Assembly (NCBI GenBank): GCA_050011195.1
Contig: JBEKJO010000007.1
Span: 1 to 64,000, forward strand
DNA length: 64,000 nt
Direction: 5' to 3'
DNA from: PALSA-1440 sp050011195
GTDB taxonomy: Bacteria > Verrucomicrobiota > Verrucomicrobiia > Limisphaerales > UBA8199
Every line of letters begins with the position of its first letter. Position 1 is the stretch's first letter. The translations under genes and the position numbers were made by a program. This document shows positions 26,901 to 35,353 of the stretch, piece by piece. Below the pieces are notes generated by a model. That model searched no databases. It was not told where the DNA came from and saw nothing but the letters and a program-made list of their open reading frames with translations.

Positions 26901-29528
26901 GTGTCACTGACGCTCTACGATCTGATCCCGCGGGACGATCACCCCGGCAATGATGTGCTGCTGGGGCGCTTTCTCGAATACACCGAGAGCAAACGCCTGC
27001 GGCTTTATCCCGCGCAGGAATCGGCCATCCTGGAGTTGTTCGAGGAGAAGAACGTCATCCTCAACACGCCGACCGGTTCGGGCAAATCACTGGTCGCGGC
27101 GGCGGGGCATTTCCAGGCGCTGGCGCAGGGGAAACGCTCGGTTTATACCTGCCCAATCAAGGCATTGGTGAACGAGAAGTGGCTCGGCCTGTGCCGCGAG
27201 TTCGGCCCCAACAACGTCGGCCTGAGCACCGGGGATGCCTCGGTGAACCGCGACGCCCCGATCCTGTGTTGCACCGCTGAAATCCTCGCCAACATCGCGT
27301 TGCGCGAAGGGCCGCAGGCCAATGTCCAGGAGGTCGTCATGGATGAATTCCATTACTACGCCGACCGGGAGCGCGGCGTGGCCTGGCAGGCGCCGCTGCT
27401 GACGCTGCCGCAAGCGCGGTTCCTGTTGATGTCCGCCACGCTGGGCGACACGACTTTCTTCGAGGAAGAACTGAGCCGGCTCAACGGGCGTCCGACTGTT
27501 ACGATCGCGTCCCGGGAGCGGCCCGTGCCCTTGGATTACGCTTATTCCGAGCTGCCGCTGGCCACCACGCTCGAAAACCTGGCGGCGCAAGGCAGAGCCC
27601 CCGTCTATGTCGTCCATTTCACGCAATTGGAGGCGGCCCAGAGCGCGCAGGATTTCACCAGCATCAACGTCTGCACGCGCGAGGAGAAGAACGCTCTGGG
27701 CAGCGCGCTCGAAGGATTCAAGTTCACCAGCCCCTACGGGCCGGAAATCAGAAAATGGCTCAAGCACGGCATTGGACTGCACCATGCCGGGCTGCTGCCC
27801 AAGTACCGGGTGCTGGTCGAGCAATTGGCGCAGAAGGGCCTGCTCAAAATCATCTGCGGCACCGACACTCTGGGGGTAGGCATCAACGTGCCCATTCGCA
27901 CCGTGCTGTTCTCGCGCTTATGCAAGTATGACGGGGAGAAGACCGGCATCCTGAGCGCGCGGGATTTCCACCAGATCGGCGGGCGCGCCGGGCGCAAGGG
28001 ATTCGACGACCGCGGCTGGGTGGTGGCCCAGGCGCCCGAACACATGGTCGAGAACCTCAAGCTCGAAGCCAAGGCGGCGCGGGACGGCAAGAAGGGGGTC
28101 AAACGCAAGCCGCCGGAAAGGAACTTCGTCAATTGGGACAAGAACACCTTCGTCCGCCTGATCGCCGCCCAGCCGGAACGACTGGCTTCGAGGTTCCACG
28201 TCTCGCACGGGATGTTGTTGAACGTGCTGAGCCGGAAAGGCGATGGCTGTCGCGCCATGCAGCAGTTAATCGCCCGCTGCCACGAATCGCCCAAGGCTAA
28301 AAAGGCCCATGTCAAACGCGCCTGGCAATTGTTCCGTTCGCTGGTCGAGCGCGGCATCATTGAATTTAATTATCCTGGGAGGGCGAGCGTCCTCGCGAGC
28401 CCAAGCTCATCCGGTGAGCCAGAGTCAGTCAGGGCTCGCGAGGACGCTCGCCCTCCCAACGCAGAGAGCAAGCTGCGTGTCAACATCGAGCTGCAGGACG
28501 ATTTCTCGATGGACCAGACCCTGTCTTTGTTTTTGTTGGAGACGATCCCGCTGGTGGACCCGCAAGCGCCCGATTATCCCCTGGTCCTGCTCGCCCTCGT
28601 GGAGTCCATCCTGGAGGACCCGGACATCATCCTCCGGAAGCAGCTCGACAAGCTCAAAAGCCAGAAGATGGCGGAGATGAAAATGGCGGGGATCGAATAT
28701 GAGGAGAGGATGGAGGAGTTGGAGAAACTGGAATACCCCAAGCCGAACCGGGAGTTCATCTACTCGACGTTCAACGCGTTTGCGGACAAACATCCGTGGG
28801 TGGGCCAGGAGAATATCCGGCCCAAATCCATCGCGCGGGAGATGTTCGAGTCATTCCGCTCCTTCTCCGATTACATCCGCGACTACGAACTCCAGCGGGC
28901 CGAAGGCGTCCTGCTGCGGCACCTGAACAGCGTCTATAAGGTCCTCGCCCAAACCGTCCCCGACACCGCCAAGGACGACGCCGTGCGGGAAATGGAACTC
29001 TACCTGGGCACCCTGATCCGCCAGATTGATTCGAGCCTGCTCGACGAGTGGGAAAAGATGCGCGACCCCAACTACCAGCGCGCCGAAACCAAAGAAGCGC
29101 GCCCGCCCGGCGCGGAGGAAGCCGCCGCCGACATTACCCGCGATACCAAGGCTTTCACCGCCGCCATCCGCAACCGGGTTTTTGCTTTCCTGCGCGGCCT
29201 GGTGAATCAGGATTACGAGCAGGCCATTGCCAATCTCACCTCACCACAAGACCCGGACGGCGCGCCCTGGAGCGCCGACCGCCTCCAGCAGGCGCTGGAC
29301 GCCTACCACGCCGAGCATGAGCGCATCCGCCTGGACCCGAACGCCCGAAACATCCGCCACACTTACGTAATCCCCGCCGAAGACAAACGCACCTGGCGCG
29401 TCCAGCAGATGCTGGTGGACCCGGAGGGGCACAACGATTGGGTGGCGGAATTTGAAGCGGACCTGGCCGGGTCCCGGGAGGCCGGGGAACCGGCGCTGCG
29501 GCTGGCGCGGATCGGGAGTTTGGCCTGA
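26901..29528 (+). CDS. Ski2-like DEAD/DEAH-box helicase with DUF3516
   Basis: 875 residues. Helicase motifs: Q-region LRLYPAQESAI, Walker A NTPTGSGKSL, Ia TCPIKALVNEKW, II DEFHYYAD (DExH), III MSATLGD, then GIGLHHAGLLP, GTDTLGVGINVP and VI QIGGRAGRKG. This is the Ski2/Mtr4-like order; the long C-terminal half corresponds to DUF3516. Its function in bacteria is probably RNA or DNA unwinding, not established. Codons 493-519 (28377-28457) are a perfect 26-bp palindrome inserted in frame. The GTG at 26901 is the only good start. The last 15 codons are duplicated at 30716-30761. Confidence 0.9.
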   Translation: MSLTLYDLIPRDDHPGNDVLLGRFLEYTESKRLRLYPAQESAILELFEEKNVILNTPTGSGKSLVAAAGHFQALAQGKRSVYTCPIKALVNEKWLGLCREFGPNNVGLSTGDASVNRDAPILCCTAEILANIALREGPQANVQEVVMDEFHYYADRERGVAWQAPLLTLPQARFLLMSATLGDTTFFEEELSRLNGRPTVTIASRERPVPLDYAYSELPLATTLENLAAQGRAPVYVVHFTQLEAAQSAQDFTSINVCTREEKNALGSALEGFKFTSPYGPEIRKWLKHGIGLHHAGLLPKYRVLVEQLAQKGLLKIICGTDTLGVGINVPIRTVLFSRLCKYDGEKTGILSARDFHQIGGRAGRKGFDDRGWVVAQAPEHMVENLKLEAKAARDGKKGVKRKPPERNFVNWDKNTFVRLIAAQPERLASRFHVSHGMLLNVLSRKGDGCRAMQQLIARCHESPKAKKAHVKRAWQLFRSLVERGIIEFNYPGRASVLASPSSSGEPESVRAREDARPPNAESKLRVNIELQDDFSMDQTLSLFLLETIPLVDPQAPDYPLVLLALVESILEDPDIILRKQLDKLKSQKMAEMKMAGIEYEERMEELEKLEYPKPNREFIYSTFNAFADKHPWVGQENIRPKSIAREMFESFRSFSDYIRDYELQRAEGVLLRHLNSVYKVLAQTVPDTAKDDAVREMELYLGTLIRQIDSSLLDEWEKMRDPNYQRAETKEARPPGAEEAAADITRDTKAFTAAIRNRVFAFLRGLVNQDYEQAIANLTSPQDPDGAPWSADRLQQALDAYHAEHERIRLDPNARNIRHTYVIPAEDKRTWRVQQMLVDPEGHNDWVAEFEADLAGSREAGEPALRLARIGSLA
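28377..28457. repeat. 26-bp perfect palindromic element inside the helicase gene
   Basis: Arms 28377-28402 and 28432-28457 are perfect reverse complements, beginning GGGAGGGCGAGCGTCC; the loop is 29 nt. The identical 26-bp arms occur inside rsmA (34838-34907), with degenerate copies at 45465-45557 and 58572-58596. The element is 81 nt long, so it keeps the frame, and is translated as about 27 Ser/Arg/Ala-rich residues. Confidence 0.95.
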
Positions 29529-29529
29529 G
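29484..29529 (+). repeat. 46-bp direct repeat, copy 1 (end of helicase gene)
   Basis: GGGGAACCGGCGCTGCGGCT and onward to the helicase stop codon. It matches 30716-30761 at 44 of 46 positions. The copies bracket the transglutaminase-like gene. Confidence 0.9.
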
Positions 29530-29567
29530 GGCCTTTTTCCGTCGCCCCCGGCTCGCGCGCCCCCTGG

Positions 29568-30623
29568 CTAGGGCGTGTAGGAATGCCGGTAGCAGAACTC
29601 CTTGTATTTTTTGGGATTGTCGAAGGACCAGCCCCGGTAGTACCTGGGATTTTCCTGGAGAAGAACGGCCCGGCCCGCTGTGGTTTCCAGGGCCAGCCAC
29701 TTTCCAGGCGAAACCTCGGCCAGAACCCAGGCATGGTCTGCTTCGGTTATGGAGTTGATGTCACGATTGACGTTGCCGATTTGAATCTTGGCCGGGAAGC
29801 CCTTGGTTCGGACCATGTCCCAGACGTCGCAGGCCATGTCCACGCAAACGAACCTGTCCTCCAGGGAGTAGGTATGGTTTTTGTGGTAGTCGGAAGTGAG
29901 CGTCGCCAGGACTTCGACCTTCTGTCGGTCGAGGTCGGAAGTGTCAGCGGAGGCTGCTTGTTGGCATTCGGCCCGGTAATTGGCCATCCAGCGGGCTTGC
30001 TCCGCGGCATATTCGGCCGCCTTTTGGGAGTCGTAGCCGAAGCGGCGTCGTACCGGCTCTGGCAACTTATCGAAGGGCACCTTGCGGAGGCCAGTCCATT
30101 TAGAGCTTTGCTGGCCAAGTGATTCAATGAGCAGGCCGTCGGGGTAAACCGCTTTTACCGTTTCGCCGGGTTGCAAGAATGCTGGGACTGGCATTTCCGG
30201 GGTGAGGGGCTGTGGTTGTGGGTTGGGTCGGGAGGCCAGTGCCGTTGCCTTGGTCCCGCCTGGCAGAATATCCGTGCTCGGATGGGCGGAGGTTTCGCCG
30301 CGTTCTGTCGTGGCGAGGGCTGGGCTTGGAACTGGCTGGAGTTGGGTCTGTAAGGCCGGCCATAGTATTATAGCTGCCAAGACATGCGCGGCGACTGCGG
30401 CGCAGGCGGCCAGCGCGAGGTTTCTCGTAAGCGCACGTGTACGGTGGATGCTGGCGGATTTGGAATTGGGCTGAGAGCTGACGGGGAGGTTTCGAGAACG
30501 GGGTTCCCTCGTTGTCGCCGGGTGCTGCTCCGACGGATGCCGGGAGAACCAATGCCGCAGGGCTGAGGTTGACGCGCCGTCGGGGTGGTGCCGGTCGGCG
30601 GGTGGCATTGTCCTGCTGTTCAT
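29568..30623 (-). CDS. Membrane-anchored transglutaminase-like (Cys protease fold) protein
   Basis: 351 residues. A basic, Pro/Ser-rich N-terminal tail of about 65 residues precedes one membrane segment (LALAACAAVAAHVLAAIILW), then a Pro-rich linker. A small domain follows (KAVYPDGLLIESL... with KVPFDKLPEPVRRRFGY) of a type often repeated in Verrucomicrobia. The C-terminal domain has the order Cys (FVCVDMACDVWDMV), His (EADHAWVLAEV) and Glu (WLALETTAG), matching the Cys-His-acid triad of transglutaminase-like enzymes. Activity and substrate are unknown. The gene is antisense to its neighbours and lies between two 46-bp direct repeats, so it may be a later insertion. Confidence 0.65.
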   Translation of the reverse strand: MNSRTMPPADRHHPDGASTSALRHWFSRHPSEQHPATTREPRSRNLPVSSQPNSKSASIHRTRALTRNLALAACAAVAAHVLAAIILWPALQTQLQPVPSPALATTERGETSAHPSTDILPGGTKATALASRPNPQPQPLTPEMPVPAFLQPGETVKAVYPDGLLIESLGQQSSKWTGLRKVPFDKLPEPVRRRFGYDSQKAAEYAAEQARWMANYRAECQQAASADTSDLDRQKVEVLATLTSDYHKNHTYSLEDRFVCVDMACDVWDMVRTKGFPAKIQIGNVNRDINSITEADHAWVLAEVSPGKWLALETTAGRAVLLQENPRYYRGWSFDNPKKYKEFCYRHSYTP

Positions 30624-30715
30624 TGTCTTGGTTGGCTACGGGGCGTCCAAAAATCGGGCAGAAAATGCGCCCCCGCCGTAGCTGGAGATAAGAGAGCATT
30701 TCTGCTGCCAGGGAA

Positions 30716-30761
30716 GGGGAGCCGGCGCTGCGGTTGGCGCGGATCGGGAGTTTGGCCTGAG
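30716..30761 (+). repeat. 46-bp direct repeat, copy 2
   Basis: Near-identical copy of the last 46 bp of the helicase gene, including its TGA, now non-coding and 42 bp upstream of the cytosine deaminase start. Confidence 0.9.
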
Positions 30762-30803
30762 CCAGGGCTTGCCGCGACCGGCCCGAACTGGTTGAATCTG
30801 CGC

Positions 30804-31241
30804 ATGGATACGTTTCTCGAAGCGGCAATCGAAGAGGCGAAGAAGGGCCTCGCCCGCGGCGGCATTCCGATTGGTTCGGTGCTGGTTTGCGACGGAAAGA
30901 TCATTGGACGCGGCCACAATCAGCGGGTCCAACGGGGCAGCGTGATTCATCACGCGGAGATGAATTGCCTGGAAAACGCCGGCCGGCAGCAGGCCTCGGT
31001 TTACCGGCGTTGCACGCTCTATTCCACGCTTTCGCCCTGCCCGATGTGCAGCGGCGCGGCGCTGCTTTACAAGATTCCGCGCATCGTTATCGGGGAAAAT
31101 ACCACGTTCAAAGGGCCGGAAGAATATGTGCGCTCGCAAGGCGTGCAAGTGGAAGTGCGGCAGGACCCCGCCTGCATCCAGTTGATGCGGGACTTCATCG
31201 CCGCCCGGCCGGAGCTTTGGAACGAAGATATCGGGGTGTAA
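30804..31241 (+). CDS. Cytosine deaminase of the yeast FCY1 type
   Basis: Zinc-dependent deaminase, 145 residues. Zinc ligands and catalytic Glu are His50 and Glu52 (HHAEMN) and Cys79/Cys82 (SPCPMCSGA). The whole length follows yeast Fcy1: GGIPIGSVLV, GRGHNQRVQRGS, LENAGRQ, TLYSTLSPC, RIVIGEN and the terminal RPELWNEDIG, which parallels RPQDWFEDIG in the yeast enzyme. This ending separates it from tRNA adenosine deaminase TadA and from guanine deaminase. Expected reaction: cytosine to uracil for pyrimidine salvage. Upstream in-frame sequence is repeat-derived and was excluded; the ATG at 30804 was chosen. Confidence 0.85.
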   Translation: MDTFLEAAIEEAKKGLARGGIPIGSVLVCDGKIIGRGHNQRVQRGSVIHHAEMNCLENAGRQQASVYRRCTLYSTLSPCPMCSGAALLYKIPRIVIGENTTFKGPEEYVRSQGVQVEVRQDPACIQLMRDFIAARPELWNEDIGV

Positions 31242-31274
31242 GGCCGGCCGAAGGGACCCCGGCGGGAAAACGGG

Positions 31275-32567
<1,293 letters not shown>

Positions 32568-32573
32568 CGCGCG

Positions 32574-33215
32574 CTATTCTTTCTTATCGGCCAGGCTCGT
32601 GGCGCGCTCGGCCAGGCCCGGAATCTCTTTGCGGGACTGCACGACCTCGTCCACCAGGCCGTAGGCCTTGGCTTCTTCGGGGGACATGAAGTTGTCGCGG
32701 TCGGTGTCTTTTTCGACCTGTTCGAGCGAGTGGCCGGTGTGTTTGGCGATGATGCTGTTGATGCGCTGCTTGAGCTTGAGCATGTAGCGCACGCGAATCT
32801 CCACGTCGCTGGCCGGGCCTTCGGCTCCGCCGAGCAACTGGTGGATCATGATATTCGAGTTCGGCAGGGCGTAGCGTTTGCCCTTGGTGCCGCCGCACAG
32901 CAGCACCGCCCCCATGCTGGCCGCCTGCCCGATGCAATACGTGTTCACGTCGCAGGTGAGGAACTGCATGGTGTCATAAACCGCCAGACCGGCGGTAACG
33001 CTGCCGCCCGGCGAGTTGATGTAGAGATGGATGTCCTTCTTGGGATCGCTCATCTGCAGGAACAGCAGTTGCGCGATAATGAGGTTCGCCACCATGTCGT
33101 CCACGGGCGTGCCCAAAAACACGATCCGGTCCACCAGCAGACGCGAGTAAATGTCATAGCCCCGTTCCCCCCGCCCGGTCTGCTCCACCACCATCGGCAC
33201 CAAGAAATTATCCAT
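32574..33215 (-). CDS. clpP: ATP-dependent Clp protease proteolytic subunit ClpP
   Basis: Serine protease subunit, 213 residues. Catalytic Ser in GQAASMGAVLL, His in MIHQLLGG and Asp in TDRDNFMSPEEA; the fold core INSPGGSVTAGLAVYDTM is intact. The ATG at 33215 is chosen because AAGG lies 5 nt upstream; a GTG five codons earlier is in frame. clpX follows immediately. Confidence 0.97.
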   Translation of the reverse strand: MDNFLVPMVVEQTGRGERGYDIYSRLLVDRIVFLGTPVDDMVANLIIAQLLFLQMSDPKKDIHLYINSPGGSVTAGLAVYDTMQFLTCDVNTYCIGQAASMGAVLLCGGTKGKRYALPNSNIMIHQLLGGAEGPASDVEIRVRYMLKLKQRINSIIAKHTGHSLEQVEKDTDRDNFMSPEEAKAYGLVDEVVQSRKEIPGLAERATSLADKKE

Positions 33216-33304
33216 AAAAACCTTATGCACTGTTGCCGGAACCTAACGGAGCGGCCCACCCGGGTCAAGAGCCGCGTACAACGCTTCCGGCGGGTTACGC
33301 AACT

Positions 33305-33361
33305 CTGGCTGGCCGCCAGTGCGAGCGCGCAGGAGCACCGGGAATGCCGGCTGCCAGCCAG
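33305..33361. repeat. Short inverted repeat between clpP and the VOC gene
   Basis: CTGGCTGGC (33305-33313) and GCCAGCCAG (33353-33361) are perfect complements 39 nt apart, in a GC-rich spacer of about 210 bp between divergent genes. It may be one more dispersed palindrome; no coding frame is convincing here. Confidence 0.4.
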
Positions 33362-33428
33362 CGCTGCCGGTCCACGCCGCGAGGAAAAAGGACGTGCGCC
33401 GGGCGCGCGGAGCTGGTAAGAATGGCGT

Positions 33429-33824
33429 GTGAATTTCAGCGTGGAACATCTAGGGCTACCGGCGCGCGATCCCGCGGCCCTAAAGGATTGGTATGCTTGT
33501 ATGCTGGGCGCCAGACTCGTTTTCGGCAATGAGCAATCGCCGCCCGCCTTTCTGCTGGCCCTGCCGGGCGGTGTCATGATCGAGATTTACGGCGGGGACT
33601 TCTCGCTGCCGGAGACCAGCGACAACAAGTTGAACGGGTGGCGGCACGTCGCGCTGCGCGTGGACTCGGTGGCCGCCGCCAAAGCCGAGCTTGAGAAGCG
33701 CGGCTTGAAGTTCACCGAGGGGGTAAAGCCTGCGGGCGGCAGCGGAAGGGTTCTGTTCTTTCAAGATCCCGAAGGCAACCTGCTTCACCTGGTGGAGCGG
33801 ACGGCAGATTCAAGCGTCCACTAG
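33429..33824 (+). CDS. VOC superfamily (glyoxalase/dioxygenase-like) protein
   Basis: 131 residues, the usual size of a single VOC unit. The two beta-alpha-beta-beta-beta modules are visible: VEHLGLPARDPAALKDWYAC and WRHVALRVDSVAAAKAELEK. Candidate metal ligands are His7, His72 and Glu near the end (NLLHLVE). GTG start. The substrate is unknown; such stand-alone VOC proteins range from glyoxalases to antibiotic-binding proteins. Confidence 0.8.
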   Translation: MNFSVEHLGLPARDPAALKDWYACMLGARLVFGNEQSPPAFLLALPGGVMIEIYGGDFSLPETSDNKLNGWRHVALRVDSVAAAKAELEKRGLKFTEGVKPAGGSGRVLFFQDPEGNLLHLVERTADSSVH

Positions 33825-33869
33825 CTTGAGTGGTCCATACAAGCAGGCAGGGCGGCTGCTTAGCGAACA

Positions 33870-34376
33870 TTAGCGCAATTCGCGGCTGACCTGCTTCCAA
33901 ATCAGCAATAGCGCGCTGGCAAAGTCCTGTGGCCGCTCCGCCATCCAGCGCGTGACTTCTGCGGGCGCAAACCAGCCGCCGCGTTCGATTTCCTGCGGGT
34001 GCAGGCGAAACGGTCCTTCCGCTTCGCAGCGATAGACCCAGACATGCTCTTGCTCCGTTTCGGCACTGGCGGCGAACTTGAATAGCCGTTTCGGGGCCGC
34101 GTTCAATTGCAGGCCGATTTCCTCGCGCAGCTCGCGCACGGCGCAAGCGTCATAATCCTCCCCGGCTTCCACGTGGCCTGAGGCCGACGAATCCCACAGG
34201 CCGGGTTGCCGGTCCTTGTTCATCGACCGCTTTTGCAGAAAGACGAACCCAGCCGCGTTGAACACCAATACGTGCACCGCCCGGTGCCTCAATCCCAGGC
34301 GATGCACCTCGCCGCGCGGTTGCTGCCCAATGACTTCGTCGCGCTCGTTGACGACATCGAATATCTCGTTGCTCAT
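33870..34376 (-). CDS. NUDIX hydrolase (Idi/YfcD-like)
   Basis: About 168 residues. The Nudix box runs from GHVEAGED to RELREEIGL with all the expected Glu and Gly positions. The flanking sequence (FDVVNERDEVIGQ, RHRAVHVLVFNAAG, GLWDSSASGH) resembles YfcD and isopentenyl-diphosphate isomerase-like members, which often act on small diphosphates. The ATG at 34376 begins 2 bp after the rsmA stop; a TTG at 34382 would overlap it. Operon with rsmA. Confidence 0.88.
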   Translation of the reverse strand: MSNEIFDVVNERDEVIGQQPRGEVHRLGLRHRAVHVLVFNAAGFVFLQKRSMNKDRQPGLWDSSASGHVEAGEDYDACAVRELREEIGLQLNAAPKRLFKFAASAETEQEHVWVYRCEAEGPFRLHPQEIERGGWFAPAEVTRWMAERPQDFASALLLIWKQVSRELR

Positions 34377-34378
34377 TT

Positions 34379-35353
34379 TCAAGACGGCCCGTGCAGATTC
34401 TGCGCGAGGCAGGCAAACTGTTCCAAAGAGACTTCCTCCGCGCGGATGTGCGGGGAGAGTCTCAGGCGCTCAAATTCCCGAACCAGTCGCGGCTCAGGCC
34501 AGTCGTCCTTGAGCAGTTTGAGCATCATCTTGCGCCGCTGGGAGAAGCTGCGTTTCACAAGCTGGATGAACGCCCCGCGCTGTTCGCTCCTCAGCAGCGG
34601 CGGCTCCCGGCGCAGCAGGCATATGCAGGCCGAATCCACGTCCGGCTTTGGGAAGAAACAACCGGCCGGAATCTTGAACCAGGCTTGCGGTTCGTAGTCG
34701 AGTTGCACCAGCAAAGTGAGCAGGCCGTAATCCGGCGCGCCCGGCCTGGCCAGCAGCCGCTTCGCCACCTCGATTTGCAGCGTAGCCACCATCCGCTGCG
34801 GACCGCGCGCCCGATCTTCTCTCCGCACGGGCTGTTCGGGAGGGCGAGCGTCCTCGCGAGCCCCACTTGCCGGAGATGTTTGGGCTCGCGAGGACGCTCG
34901 CCCTCCCGGCCCTTCCGCCAGCTCGACTAATATCGGCGAGGCGACGGAGTACGGCAAGTTGGCGACCAGCTTCCAGTCGGTCCAATCGCGCGCTTCGCGT
35001 TTCAGGTAGTCGAGGGCATCGTCGAGGACCAATTGTAGGACAGGCGTCCCGCCTGTCCCCTCGCCTGAATGGGACAGGCGGGACGTCTGTCCCACTTTGA
35101 AGCGTTGCTGGAGCACCTCGACCAATCTGGCGTCCTTTTCGATGGCCAGGACCTCGCCCGCTTGCTCAAGCAGCATCTCGGTCAGCGGCCCAAGCCCCGG
35201 CCCGATCTCCAGGACTTTATCGGCCTTCTTCAGGTCCGCGGCGGCCACGATTCGCCGCAACTGGTTGGCGTCGTGGAGAAAGTTCTGGCCCAGCGACTTG
35301 GTCAGTTGGATGCCGTGCGCCGCCAGCGCTTGCTTCATGTCGGTGAGTTTCAT
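34379..35353 (-). CDS. rsmA: 16S rRNA (adenine-1518/1519-N6)-dimethyltransferase with two in-frame repeat insertions
   Basis: Dimethylates two adenines near the 3' end of 16S rRNA. 324 residues against about 270 in relatives. N-terminal SLGQNFLHDANQLRRIV, SAM motif I LEIGPGLGPLTEMLL, acidic IEKDARLVEVL, catalytic NLPYSVASPILVELAE, and C-terminal FFPKPDVDSACICL and KRSFSQRRKMMLKLL are all conserved. The extra length is explained by two palindromes: codons about 88-106 (35038-35092) and 149-172 (34838-34907). The start overlaps the aminotransferase stop as ATGA. Confidence 0.93.
   Translation of the reverse strand: MKLTDMKQALAAHGIQLTKSLGQNFLHDANQLRRIVAAADLKKADKVLEIGPGLGPLTEMLLEQAGEVLAIEKDARLVEVLQQRFKVGQTSRLSHSGEGTGGTPVLQLVLDDALDYLKREARDWTDWKLVANLPYSVASPILVELAEGPGGRASSRAQTSPASGAREDARPPEQPVRREDRARGPQRMVATLQIEVAKRLLARPGAPDYGLLTLLVQLDYEPQAWFKIPAGCFFPKPDVDSACICLLRREPPLLRSEQRGAFIQLVKRSFSQRRKMMLKLLKDDWPEPRLVREFERLRLSPHIRAEEVSLEQFACLAQNLHGPS
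34838..34907. repeat. 26-bp perfect palindromic element inside rsmA
   Basis: Arms 34838-34863 and 34882-34907 are exact reverse complements with an 18-nt loop and are identical to the arms in the helicase gene at 28377-28457. It is inserted after the NLPY catalytic block in a surface loop and translated as GGRASSRAQTSPASG and following residues. Confidence 0.95.
35038..35092. repeat. 22-bp palindromic element inside rsmA
   Basis: Arms 35038-35059 and 35071-35092 match at 21 of 22 positions (GGACAGGCGTCCCGCCTGTC...), loop 11 nt. Translated as GQTSRLSHSGEGTGGTPVL between the acidic SAM-binding strand and the following strand. Confidence 0.93.

Noticed and set aside
29517..29539. Terminator after the helicase (GGCC TGAG GGCC then T5)
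   Set aside because: The stem is only four base pairs, too weak to call.
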